9,083 nt of DNA from Bacteroidales bacterium UBA1711 (lineage in GTDB: Bacteria; Bacteroidota; Bacteroidia; Bacteroidales; P3). Numbering within the stretch: position 1 is the stretch's first letter; each line of letters starts with the position of its first letter. Positions 1 to 6,488 of the stretch are shown one piece after another. The stretch spans positions 903-9,985 of the forward strand of contig DCJB01000113.1 in assembly GCA_002317325.1 (NCBI GenBank), read 5' to 3'. Both the position numbers and the translations under genes were made by a program. The notes under the pieces are model-generated. The model had not been told where the DNA came from, did no database searches, and saw only the letters and a program-made list of their open reading frames with translations.

Positions 1-1031
1 GCGGGTTTGAACATATTGGAGGCGTCGAGGGAGCCGCTGGCGCTGCCCGCGCCGACGATGGTGTGAATCTCGTCGATGAAGACGATGATGTCGGGGTTCT
101 TCTCCAGTTCGTTGAGCACGGCCTTCATGCGTTCCTCGAATTGTCCGCGGTACTTGGTGCCGGCCACTATGGAGGCGAGGTCGAGAGAGATGACGCGTTT
201 GTCGAAGAGGGTGCGCGGCACCCGACCTTCGATGATGCGGAGGGCGAGGCCTTCGGCGATGGCGCTCTTGCCCACGCCCGGTTCGCCAATGAGGATGGGG
301 TTGTTCTTCTTGCGGCGGGAGAGGATTTGGGCTATGCGTTCCAGCTCCTTCTCGCGTCCCACGATGGGGTCGAGCCGTCCTTCGTGGGCCAGCCGGGTGA
401 GGTCGCGTCCGAAGTTCTCCAAAGCCGGGGTCTTGCAGTCCGACTTGGGCCGGCTTTCGGCGGTCGGTGTGACGGGCATCGGCAGGTCGTCGTCGGGGTC
501 GGCGAAGGGGTCGTCGTTGCCGTCCTCGCTGGTCTGCTTGCGGAAGTCGGGTAGGGGAGAGGCGAAAGAGTCGGCCGTTCCCTCGGGCATCAAGCCCTGC
601 TGCTGCATGAACTGGAGGAACTTCTCGTGAGATACGCCGTGCTGTCCCAGCACCTGTGCCGCCAAGTTCTCCTTTTCCTGAAGGATGGCGATGAGGATGT
701 GGACGGTGTGAATCTCCTTTGACTTGAAACGGATAGACTCGAGGAAGGCGAGACGGAGAATCTTCTCCGACTGGCGGAGCATGGGGATTTGGCTGTCGGG
801 GCTGTAGCGGACATCGCTGTCCATCTGGCCCACGGCGGCTTCGATGCGCTGCTTGGCCTTGGGCAGGTCGGCGCCCATGCCTCTGAGGATTTGGCAGGCC
901 GAGCAGTCGGCCTCGCGCAGAATGCCGAGGAAGAGGTGTTCTACACCTATAGCGCCGTTTTTGAGGCGGATAGCCTCGTCGCGGCTGTTGGCAATAGCCT
1001 GTTTGGCGTGGTCTGTTAGTTTGGGTTCCAT
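1..1031 (-). CDS. clpC: ClpC-type AAA+ ATPase of the Clp protease, N-terminal part (cut by window edge)
   Basis: Reading leftward from ATG at 1031, the frame is open for 343 codons to the window edge. The start reads MEPKLTDHAKQAI. Residues about 1-145 form the two-lobed Clp N domain, including the typical GVEHLFLGIL near residue 29. An acidic, proline-rich linker follows (about 150-200). The first AAA+ module begins near residue 205 with GRDLTRLAHEGRLDPIVGRE, has Walker A GEPGVGKS at 249-256 and Walker B IIVFIDEIH at 315-323. The usual family length is about 840 residues, so the M domain, second ATPase module and ClpP-docking loop lie off the left edge. In this family the hexamer unfolds proteins in the cytoplasm and feeds them to ClpP. 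It is transcribed away from gyrA. The identification is secure; the choice of ClpC over another class I Clp rests on the N domain and the 'GRDLTRLA' segment. Confidence 0.95.
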   Translation of the reverse strand, partial: MEPKLTDHAKQAIANSRDEAIRLKNGAIGVEHLFLGILREADCSACQILRGMGADLPKAKQRIEAAVGQMDSDVRYSPDSQIPMLRQSEKILRLAFLESIRFKSKEIHTVHILIAILQEKENLAAQVLGQHGVSHEKFLQFMQQQGLMPEGTADSFASPLPDFRKQTSEDGNDDPFADPDDDLPMPVTPTAESRPKSDCKTPALENFGRDLTRLAHEGRLDPIVGREKELERIAQILSRRKKNNPILIGEPGVGKSAIAEGLALRIIEGRVPRTLFDKRVISLDLASIVAGTKYRGQFEERMKAVLNELEKNPDIIVFIDEIHTIVGAGSASGSLDASNMFKP

Positions 1032-1049
1032 GTGCGATAATTGACTTTG

Positions 1050-1057
1050 CAAAAGTA
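1050..1057 (-). promoter_or_regulatory. Probable clpC -7 promoter box
   Basis: On the minus strand this reads TACTTTTG, an exact match to the Bacteroidota -7 element TAnnTTTG, 18 bases upstream of the clpC ATG. No convincing TTTG -33 box lies 19-21 bases further upstream, where the sequence is C/G-rich. The call therefore rests on one box and its position. The short distance implies a very short leader. Confidence 0.45.
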
Positions 1058-1255
1058 CTACAATTCTATGAGAAAATGCCCCCTGCCCCCAGTTTCTTAT
1101 CAACACCGCAGAGTTAATGGGGCATAGTGTCCAGTCCCTTGGGGTAGGCGGGGGCTGATCCGGGGCGAAGGCACTGGGCGAAATGCTTTACGGTCCTATT
1201 CGCCGCCGTAGCAAAAACAGTAGAGATAATTGTTGGCAATTCAAAAAAAAGGCGT
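1058..1255. other. Intergenic stretch between clpC and the peptidase remnant
   Basis: No gene is supported here. C-runs at 1078-1090 face G-runs at 1141-1155; GCCCCC at 1078-1083 could pair with GGGGGC at 1150-1155 across a long loop. From 1148 onward the plus strand is open in the frame of the peptidase remnant, but its first about 35 codons show no family resemblance. At 1241-1257 lies an A8 tract followed by GGCGTAT, which resembles the sequence immediately upstream of the gyrA -7 box. Confidence 0.5.
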
Positions 1256-1540
1256 ATCCTCGTTTATGACAACGTGGGCAACAGCATCCATCCCAAAACC
1301 AAGGAAGTGCTCTTGAGAGCCGGCGAGAAGATGGGCAAGAAACTACGTCCGAGCGCCGAACGAGCTGGAACAACCTGTGCCATGCTGGCAAGCCGCGGAA
1401 TCAACGGAGGGCCCTGCATCTTTGGCGGACAGCACGCCATGCACTCTGTATATGAGTGGGTGTCGATTGAAGAACTTGTGGAGACGATGGGGTTCTGTGC
1501 GTACGTGGTGGAAGAGGTGGCCGGTTTGAAAGGCGAGTAG
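1256..1540 (+). pseudogene. C-terminal remnant of an M20/PepT-like peptidase
   Basis: The frame reads ILVYDN, a possible GTG start at 1274, and then 88 residues to TAG at 1538-1540. The second half resembles the C-terminal end of PepT-like M20 metallopeptidases. ERAGTTCAMLASRG stands where PepT has a (I)RGGTDGARL-type segment. PCIFGGQHAMHSVYEWVSIEEL matches the family's PCPNIFxGGxNxHSxYE-type segment, including a histidine (57 of the 88-residue reading) that would be the last metal ligand. About 300 N-terminal residues with the other metal ligands are absent, so it cannot be an active peptidase. The Asp of GGTDG is not conserved, though some M20 branches may differ there. It could instead be a small expressed ORF. 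Assignment is by eye from remembered motifs. Confidence 0.4.
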
Positions 1541-1551
1541 CGGTCTGTTTG

Positions 1552-1575
1552 GAGGGGCTGCCGCAGCTATCCCTC
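1552..1575 (+). repeat. Short GC-rich hairpin after the peptidase remnant
   Basis: GAGGG (1552-1556) pairs with CCCTC (1571-1575), and GCTG (1557-1560) pairs with CAGC (1564-1567), leaving a CCG loop and a 3-base TAT bulge. It begins 11 bases after the remnant's stop codon. There is no T-run, so it is not a classical intrinsic terminator. Confidence 0.45.
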
Positions 1576-1595
1576 TGAGCGGGCGTGTGATTTCT

Positions 1596-1648
1596 GCTGC
1601 CCCCGCGGGGCGGTTGCCGATTGGACGCAACTGCCCTGTGGGGGCAGC
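1596..1648 (+). repeat. 22-bp stem-loop, stable as a plus-strand RNA
   Basis: The arms 1596-1617 and 1627-1648 pair over 22 consecutive positions around a 9-base loop (1618-1626). The outer nine pairs (GCTGCCCCC with GGGGGCAGC) and the inner five (GTTGC with GCAAC) are Watson-Crick. Three of the middle eight (1605/1639, 1607/1637, 1612/1632) are G-U in a plus-strand transcript and would be A-C mismatches in a minus-strand transcript. It has no following T-run and ends 80 bases before the gyrA -7 box. Function unknown; it may be an intergenic palindromic repeat or an RNA processing or protection element. Confidence 0.7.
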
Positions 1649-1799
1649 GCTGCAATGGGTGTTGGGCTGCGTGTGGCGGCGGGGGAGAAAAAGATTGGGC
1701 GGATTGGGCTTATCTCAAAAAAAAAGCGTATATTTGTAATTTAGTACGGAGAGGGGTTTGCCCACTCTTGATTGAAAGACAACTCTATAAACTGTAAAG
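1649..1799 (+). promoter_or_regulatory. gyrA upstream region with -7 box
   Basis: TATATTTG at 1729-1736 matches the Bacteroidota -7 element TAnnTTTG exactly and sits 63 bases upstream of the gyrA ATG. A weak -33 candidate, TTGG at 1704-1707, lies 21 bases before it. An A9 tract (1717-1725) fills the spacer. A 9-base direct repeat GATTGGGC(G/T) occurs at 1693-1701 and 1702-1710. Transcription would start at about 1743. Confidence 0.5.
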
Positions 1800-4265
1800 A
1801 TGATTTCTGAAAACGAGAAAATAACGCGCGTTGACATTGAAACTACCATGAAGACCGCCTACATAGACTATGCTATGTCGGTCATCGTGTCGCGTGCGTT
1901 GCCCGACGTGAGGGACGGGCTGAAGCCTGTTCAGCGGCGAATCCTATACGCCATGAACGATATGGGGATGTTTTACAACACCTCCTATCGGAAGTCCGCC
2001 ACCGTGGTGGGCGAGGTGCTGGGACAGTACCACCCCCACGGCGACTCATCGGTCTATTTTGCCATGGTGCGCATGGCGCAGCCGTGGAATATGCGCTATA
2101 CGCTGGTTGACGGGCAGGGAAACTTCGGCAGCATAGACGGCGACAGCCCCGCTGCCATGCGTTACACCGAGTGCCGCATGGAGCAGATGGCCAACGAGAT
2201 GATGGCCGACATCAAGAAAGACACGGTGGATATGATGCCCACCTACACCAACGAGCGCGAGGAGCCCACCGTGCTGCCCGCCCGCATTCCCAACCTATTG
2301 GTCAACGGCTCCAACGGCATAGCGGTGGGCATGGCCACGAATATGCCCACGCACAACCTGCGCGAGGTGATGGACGGCTGCATTGCCTATATCGACAACA
2401 ACGACATCACGGTGGAGGAGCTGATGCAGTATGTGAAGGCGCCCGACTTCCCCGGCGGCGGCACGATATATGGCTGCAACGGGGTGCGCGACGCCTACAC
2501 CACGGGCCGCGGCAGCGTGGTGCTGCGTTCCGACACCACTATAGACGTGGACAACAAGGGCCGCAACATCATAGTAGCCCACACGATACCCTACGCCGTC
2601 AACAAGAGCGAGATGATTAAGAAGCAGGCTCAGTTGGTGAAAGACGGCAAGATAGTGGGCATTACCGACATCAGGGACGAGAGCGACAAGGACGGCATAC
2701 GGGTGGTGTATGTGCTGCGGCACGATGTGGTGCCGAATGTCATCCTGAACAAGCTGTTCCAGATGAGCGAGCTGCAAAGTTCCTTTGCGGTCAACAATAT
2801 CGCCCTCGTTCACGGGCGGCCCATGCTCTTGAACCTCAAGGACCTTATCCGCAACTTTGTGGAGCACCGCGAGGAGGTGGTCACCCGCCGCACCCGGTTT
2901 GAGATGGCCGAGGCGGAGAAGCGCGCCCACCTTCTTGAAGGCTTCCTCCGCGCCATTGACATCATCGACGAGATAATACAGCTCATCAAGAGCTCCAAGT
3001 CGGTGGAAGATGCCAAGCAGGGGCTGATGGACACCTGGCAGTTCAGCGAGCTGCAGGCGACGGCTATCGTCGAGATGCGCCTCCGCCAGCTCACGGGTCT
3101 CGAACATCAGAAGCTGCAGGACGAGTATGACGAAAAGCTCAGGTTCATTGCCCGCTGCAAGGAGATACTCGGCGACAGGAATGTGCTGTTCGAGGTCATC
3201 AAGGGCGAGTTGATTGAGATTAGAGACAAGTACGGCGACGACCGCCGCACGGCAATCAAATACGACGCTTCCAACTTCCGTATAGAGGACACCATCCCCA
3301 ACGACGAGGTGGTGGTCACTATCTCCCACATGGGGTATATCAAGCGCACGCTCCTCACGGAGTACAAGGCGCAGACGCGCGGCGGCGTGGGGTCCAAAGG
3401 CAGTTCGCTGCGCAACGAGGATTTTGTGGAGCACATCTTCATGTGCACCAACCACAACTACCTGCTCTTCTTCACTGAGAAGGGACGCTGCTACTGGATG
3501 CGGGCTTTCGAGGTGCCCGAGGGAGAGAAGAACACCAAGGGGCGGCCGATACTGAACATGATCAATATCGAGCCCAACGACAAGGTGAAGGCCTACGTGA
3601 GCGTGAAGACCCTCAGCGACGAGGACTACCTGCAGAACCACTACATCGTGATGTGCACCCGTAAGGGAGTCGTGAAGCGGACATCGCTCGAGTCCTACTC
3701 CCACCCGAGGGCCAACGGCATTATCGCTCTCGGCATCCGCGAAGGGGACGAGTTGATTACGGCCTGCCTCACGGACGGCAACAGCGAGTTGATATTGGCC
3801 TCGAAAGAGGGCAAGGTGGTGCGTTGCGACGAGTCGGAGTTCCGCGAACAGGGACGCACCGCCTCCGGCATGAAGGGCATGAAGATAGAGAGCGAGGAAG
3901 ACTGCATAGTGGGGCTGCTCACCTCGAACGACGAGAAGGAGAATATTCTCGTGGTGAGTGAGACGGGCTTCGGCAAACGCTCCGAACTGGCCGACTACCG
4001 CAAGACCCACCGCGGCGGCAAGGGGGTGAACGCTATGAAGGTGACGGAGAAGACGGGCGGACTCATCGCCCTCGTGAATGTGAACGATGAGGAAGACCTG
4101 ATGATAATCAACCGCTCAGGCATCATCATACGCATGAAGGTGAACGACCTGAGGGTTATCGGTCGCAACACCCAGGGAGTGAAGCTCATCAACCTGAGGG
4201 GCAAGGACTTCATCGCCTCCATCACCAAAGTGCCATCGGAAAACGAAGACACGATTAAGAATTAA
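1800..4265 (+). CDS. gyrA: DNA gyrase subunit A
   Basis: The 821-residue product has the usual GyrA length and layout. With GyrB it forms the A2B2 enzyme that introduces negative supercoils using ATP; the A subunit cuts and religates DNA. The winged-helix breakage domain contains HPHGD (78-82) and the active-site tyrosine Y122 in AAMRYTE. The numbering coincides with E. coli GyrA, giving Ser83, the main quinolone-resistance position, unchanged, and Phe87 where E. coli has Asp87. The tower and coiled coil follow (about 330-480), with MRLRQLTGLE near its end. The C-terminal beta-pinwheel carries a divergent GyrA box QTRGGVG (525-531) and a second box-like HRGGKG at 737-742 in a late blade. The ATG at 1800 is followed directly by the conserved N-terminal region. 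There is no strong ribosome-binding site, as is common in this phylum. The last codons (TIKN-stop) lie inside a heptanucleotide repeat. Confidence 0.97.
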   Translation: MISENEKITRVDIETTMKTAYIDYAMSVIVSRALPDVRDGLKPVQRRILYAMNDMGMFYNTSYRKSATVVGEVLGQYHPHGDSSVYFAMVRMAQPWNMRYTLVDGQGNFGSIDGDSPAAMRYTECRMEQMANEMMADIKKDTVDMMPTYTNEREEPTVLPARIPNLLVNGSNGIAVGMATNMPTHNLREVMDGCIAYIDNNDITVEELMQYVKAPDFPGGGTIYGCNGVRDAYTTGRGSVVLRSDTTIDVDNKGRNIIVAHTIPYAVNKSEMIKKQAQLVKDGKIVGITDIRDESDKDGIRVVYVLRHDVVPNVILNKLFQMSELQSSFAVNNIALVHGRPMLLNLKDLIRNFVEHREEVVTRRTRFEMAEAEKRAHLLEGFLRAIDIIDEIIQLIKSSKSVEDAKQGLMDTWQFSELQATAIVEMRLRQLTGLEHQKLQDEYDEKLRFIARCKEILGDRNVLFEVIKGELIEIRDKYGDDRRTAIKYDASNFRIEDTIPNDEVVVTISHMGYIKRTLLTEYKAQTRGGVGSKGSSLRNEDFVEHIFMCTNHNYLLFFTEKGRCYWMRAFEVPEGEKNTKGRPILNMINIEPNDKVKAYVSVKTLSDEDYLQNHYIVMCTRKGVVKRTSLESYSHPRANGIIALGIREGDELITACLTDGNSELILASKEGKVVRCDESEFREQGRTASGMKGMKIESEEDCIVGLLTSNDEKENILVVSETGFGKRSELADYRKTHRGGKGVNAMKVTEKTGGLIALVNVNDEEDLMIINRSGIIIRMKVNDLRVIGRNTQGVKLINLRGKDFIASITKVPSENEDTIKN

Positions 4266-4309
4266 GAATTAAGAATTAAGAATTAAGAATTAAGAATTAA
4301 GAATTAAGA
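4254..4309 (+). repeat. Heptanucleotide tandem array ATTAAGA x 8
   Basis: Eight perfect, uninterrupted copies of ATTAAGA run from 4254 to 4309, followed by a broken unit (ATTCTC). The first unit and part of the second encode the last GyrA residues IKN and the TAA stop (4263-4265). The perfect copies suggest recent expansion or strong homogenisation. Confidence 0.97.
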
Positions 4310-4335
4310 ATTCTCTTTATTCGCCCCCAATTGTC

Positions 4336-4475
<140 letters not shown>

Positions 4476-4501
4476 AAACATATAATAATAATTCCACAAC
4501 C

Positions 4502-5728
4502 ATGAAAAAAATCGCTTTAATTCTGGCTTTTGCGGCCATGGGACTTGCAGCCGGCGCTCAGAACCTCAACGTGCAGAGTGCTTCTGAGGCAATGAGAAGA
4601 GGCTATCTTGACAAGGCAAAGAAACTGATTGACCAGGCCTGCACTAACGACCAGACCAAGGACGACGCCAAGACTTGGTATTACGCCGGCCTTATCTACA
4701 GTCAGATTGGCGGCGAGGTCGCCAAACCCAAGTCGAAGTACAAAGAGCTTGATGCCGAATGGCTCGAGAAGGCTCGGGATGCCGCATTCCGCTGCAAGGA
4801 ATTAGACACCGATAAAGAGTTTGCCAGCGGCAACAACAATGTCTTCGGATTCGTGGGCAACGAGTACTACCAGCGCGCCGTCAAAGCTTTCCGCGAGGAG
4901 AAGGACTGGGTGAAGTGCATGACCCTGTGCGACGAGTCGGTGAAGATATTTAACGAGTGCGCCATGAAGGAGTATGCGGCCGACTCTTACATACTGGCCG
5001 GCCGTGCTGCCATGAACGCCCAAGATAACGAGAAGGTGCTGAAGTATTTCAAGCCTCTCGTGAGAACGAAGACCAAGGACAACCTTGTCTATACCACGCT
5101 GTTTAAGATTTACAAGCAGAACGGCGACACCAACGAGGCGCTGAAGCTTGCCGCCAACTATGTGAAGTTCTGTCCCGAAGACTACAATGCCAATATGATG
5201 CTTGCGGAGGCCTATATGCTGAAGGGCAATATGGAGAAGGGTAATGCGGAGATTCAAAACGCCTTGGAGAAGACTAAGGACAAGATGGAAATCCATGCGC
5301 AGGTGCTGGCCATTGCCGGCGCCACGCTTGAGAACGTGCAGGACTTTGCCGGAGCCGAGGCCCGTTATCAGGAATCGCTGACTGCGCTGCCCAACCAGTT
5401 TGTGGCCAACTTCGGATTAGGCAAGATGATGTATAACCGTGCCGTTGACAAGCTGAATGATGCTCAGAATGTGCCGCTTGAGGACGAGACCGGTCTCGCT
5501 GCCAAGTACGAAGATGAGAGCAAGGACTTCTTCCGCAAGTCAATACCTTACCTCACCAGTGCCATCAGTTTCATTGATGCTCTCGATGCCGAAACCCAAG
5601 CCCTCAACCGCAAAAATCTCTTCGACTGCCTCAACGCATTGAAGGTCGTCTATGCCCGCTTAGAAATGTTCGATGAGCAGAAGGCCATCAAGGCAAGAAT
5701 TGACTCTCTTGTACAATCTGCCAATTGA
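4502..5728 (+). CDS. Exported tetratricopeptide-repeat protein
   Basis: The 408-residue product begins with a signal peptide: MKK, a hydrophobic stretch to about residue 17, then a likely signal peptidase I site after AGA (residue 19, before Gln20). There is no lipobox cysteine. The rest is helical with TPR-like pairs, clearest at about 160-185, 195-225 (LFKIYKQNGDTNEALKLAANY), 229-258 (ANMMLAEAYMLKGNMEKGNAE), 263-296 and 372-402. TPR domains act as protein-binding scaffolds. No catalytic domain is visible and the partner is unknown. It is probably periplasmic. The gene starts 236 bases after gyrA with repeat arrays between, and I see no clear promoter of its own, so it may be read from gyrA. 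A strong terminator follows. The ATG at 4502 is chosen because the signal peptide begins there. Confidence 0.9.
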   Translation: MKKIALILAFAAMGLAAGAQNLNVQSASEAMRRGYLDKAKKLIDQACTNDQTKDDAKTWYYAGLIYSQIGGEVAKPKSKYKELDAEWLEKARDAAFRCKELDTDKEFASGNNNVFGFVGNEYYQRAVKAFREEKDWVKCMTLCDESVKIFNECAMKEYAADSYILAGRAAMNAQDNEKVLKYFKPLVRTKTKDNLVYTTLFKIYKQNGDTNEALKLAANYVKFCPEDYNANMMLAEAYMLKGNMEKGNAEIQNALEKTKDKMEIHAQVLAIAGATLENVQDFAGAEARYQESLTALPNQFVANFGLGKMMYNRAVDKLNDAQNVPLEDETGLAAKYEDESKDFFRKSIPYLTSAISFIDALDAETQALNRKNLFDCLNALKVVYARLEMFDEQKAIKARIDSLVQSAN

Positions 5729-5746
5729 GTTGTCTAACAGAAAAAC

Positions 5747-5787
5747 AATGAGGAGGGAAACTTGACGTTTCCCTCCTCATTTTTTTT
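5747..5787 (+). terminator. Rho-independent terminator of the gyrA-TPR unit
   Basis: AATGAGGAGGGAAAC (5747-5761) pairs perfectly with GTTTCCCTCCTCATT (5767-5781) over 15 bases around a 5-base loop, followed by a T-run through 5787. It lies 18 bases after the TPR stop codon. The A-rich left flank could let it work weakly in the opposite direction. Confidence 0.95.
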
Positions 5788-5795
5788 AGTGAACT

Positions 5796-5814
5796 GTGGA
5801 CGGTGGACGGTGGA
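5796..5814 (+). repeat. Short heptanucleotide repeat GTGGACG x 2.7
   Basis: Two full copies of GTGGACG (5796-5802, 5803-5809) plus GTGGA (5810-5814) lie directly after the TPR terminator. The unit differs from the two arrays upstream of the TPR gene but has the same 7-base period. Confidence 0.8.
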
Positions 5815-5878
5815 ACTAAACTTGCACTTCATGAAAGCAGTACGCTATTCTTGGCTTGTTTTCGTACTACCTACTTAA

Positions 5879-6013
5879 CATAACCACGATACAAGGAGAA
5901 CTGGGGGCGGTGATTTCAATCACGCACTTGATGCCGTCCGCTACTACGCTCTGGGCAAGCTGCTGGGTCTCATCCAGCTCACCACACGCATAAGTGCTGA
6001 CGACCTGTCGTAA
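5879..6013 (+). pseudogene. Probable C-terminal remnant of a phage terminase large subunit
   Basis: This frame is open from just after a TAA at 5876-5878 to a TAA at 6011-6013. It reads HNHDTRRTGGGDFNHALDAV and continues RYYALGKLLG. The segment (N/D)HxxDAxRY(A) near the protein end is a hallmark of many phage large terminase subunits, where it closes the nuclease domain. There is no start codon in the open stretch and no upstream ATPase domain. Just upstream in the same frame an ATG at 5831 opens a 15-codon reading ending at 5878. It is therefore a remnant at best. The 60-codon ORF on the opposite strand (5867-6049) has no recognisable features and is probably a shadow. Assignment rests on one motif, so confidence is modest. 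Confidence 0.4.
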
Positions 6014-6066
6014 TAATACCGACTTTTCTTTTTTCATTTCGCTATACATAGATTAACTGACAGGAG

Positions 6067-6093
6067 CCGTTCCGTGAAAAGAACGGTTTTTTT
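6067..6093 (+). terminator. Rho-independent terminator before the toxin-antitoxin operon
   Basis: CCGTTC (6067-6072) pairs with GAACGG (6081-6086) around an 8-base loop and is followed by seven T residues (6087-6093). The T-run is on the plus strand, so it terminates rightward transcription, consistent with a once-transcribed rightward gene upstream (the terminase-like remnant). It insulates the toxin-antitoxin operon. Confidence 0.85.
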
Positions 6094-6104
6094 AATCCAA
6101 AAAG

Positions 6105-6135
6105 TTTCCTATGTCGGAAATATTTTGTATTTTAG
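6105..6135 (+). promoter_or_regulatory. Candidate promoter and operator of the toxin-antitoxin operon
   Basis: A possible -33 box TTTC (6105-6108) lies 19 bases before TATTTTAG (6128-6135), which has one mismatch to TAnnTTTG. The inverted repeat TTTCC-TATGTC-GGAAA (6105-6120) overlaps the -33 box and spacer, where an autorepressing HTH antitoxin would bind. The boxes are imperfect; the palindrome position is the best support. Confidence 0.35.
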
Positions 6136-6156
6136 CATCATCAAACACGGTAAAGG

Positions 6157-6483
6157 ATGGAAACGAAAATTGTATATCTCAAAGAAGCACAAGAATTTAT
6201 CGGTGCATTGCCCGACAAGGCGAGACGCAAGATATTGCTTAATGCTGACTTGGTGCGTGCTGGGGTGAAGGACACACGGCTGTTCAAGAAACTTGAAGGG
6301 TCGGAAATATGGGAACTCCGCACAGAGTATAGCGGTAGGGCGTACAGGCTGTTCTCGTTTTGGGACACCCGCACGGACACGCTCATTGTCGCAACTCATG
6401 GGATAGAGAAGAAGACACAGAAAACGCCAAAGAAAGAGATTGCAAAGGCAGAACAAATCAGAAATCAATACTTCAAAAAATAA
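6157..6483 (+). CDS. RelE/ParE-superfamily toxin, HigB (Gp49-like) type
   Basis: The 108-residue protein has the size and motif order of Gp49/HigB-like toxins. RLFKKLEGSEIWELR (41-55) corresponds to the family K-L-x-G-xx-x-WELR block, followed by YSGRAYRLFSFWD (58-70), and HGIEKKTQKTPKKEIAKAE (81-99) matches the GxxKKTxKTPxxEIxxA C-terminal signature. Family members cut mRNA, usually on the ribosome, and are held inactive by the partner antitoxin. The gene starts 16-20 bases after a candidate promoter, with GGTAAAGG just upstream of the ATG. The antitoxin gene starts 5 bases after the stop codon. Toxin-first order is typical of HigBA. Base composition is lower in G+C than gyrA, consistent with acquisition. 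The mRNA-cleavage role is family knowledge, not shown here. Confidence 0.88.
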   Translation: METKIVYLKEAQEFIGALPDKARRKILLNADLVRAGVKDTRLFKKLEGSEIWELRTEYSGRAYRLFSFWDTRTDTLIVATHGIEKKTQKTPKKEIAKAEQIRNQYFKK

Positions 6484-6488
6484 CGGAC

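Noticed and set aside
63..630. Two plus-strand ORFs of 163 and 184 codons at the left edge
   Set aside because: Both are shadows of clpC on the minus strand, which carries the Walker motifs and Clp N domain.
1078..1155. Long-range C-run/G-run pairing as a clpC leader structure
   Set aside because: It has only six to nine pairs with a bulge over a loop of roughly 50 bases, and it lies upstream of the likely transcription start. Not convincing.
2295..4010. 571-codon open frame on the minus strand inside gyrA
   Set aside because: It lies fully antisense to an unmistakable gyrA, has low-complexity His/Val/Leu-rich composition without domains, and reflects GC-rich codon bias.
4802..5296. 164-codon minus-strand ORF within the TPR gene
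   Set aside because: It is antisense to a clear signal-peptide TPR protein, with no recognisable domain or ribosome-binding site.
5867..6049. 60-codon minus-strand ORF (MYSEMKKEKSVLL...)
   Set aside because: It has no recognisable features. The opposite strand carries a terminase-like motif and the following terminator is oriented for the plus strand. It is not excluded, but not supported.
6074..6268. 64-codon plus-strand ORF overlapping the toxin start
   Set aside because: It overlaps the terminator and toxin gene in another frame, with no family resemblance.
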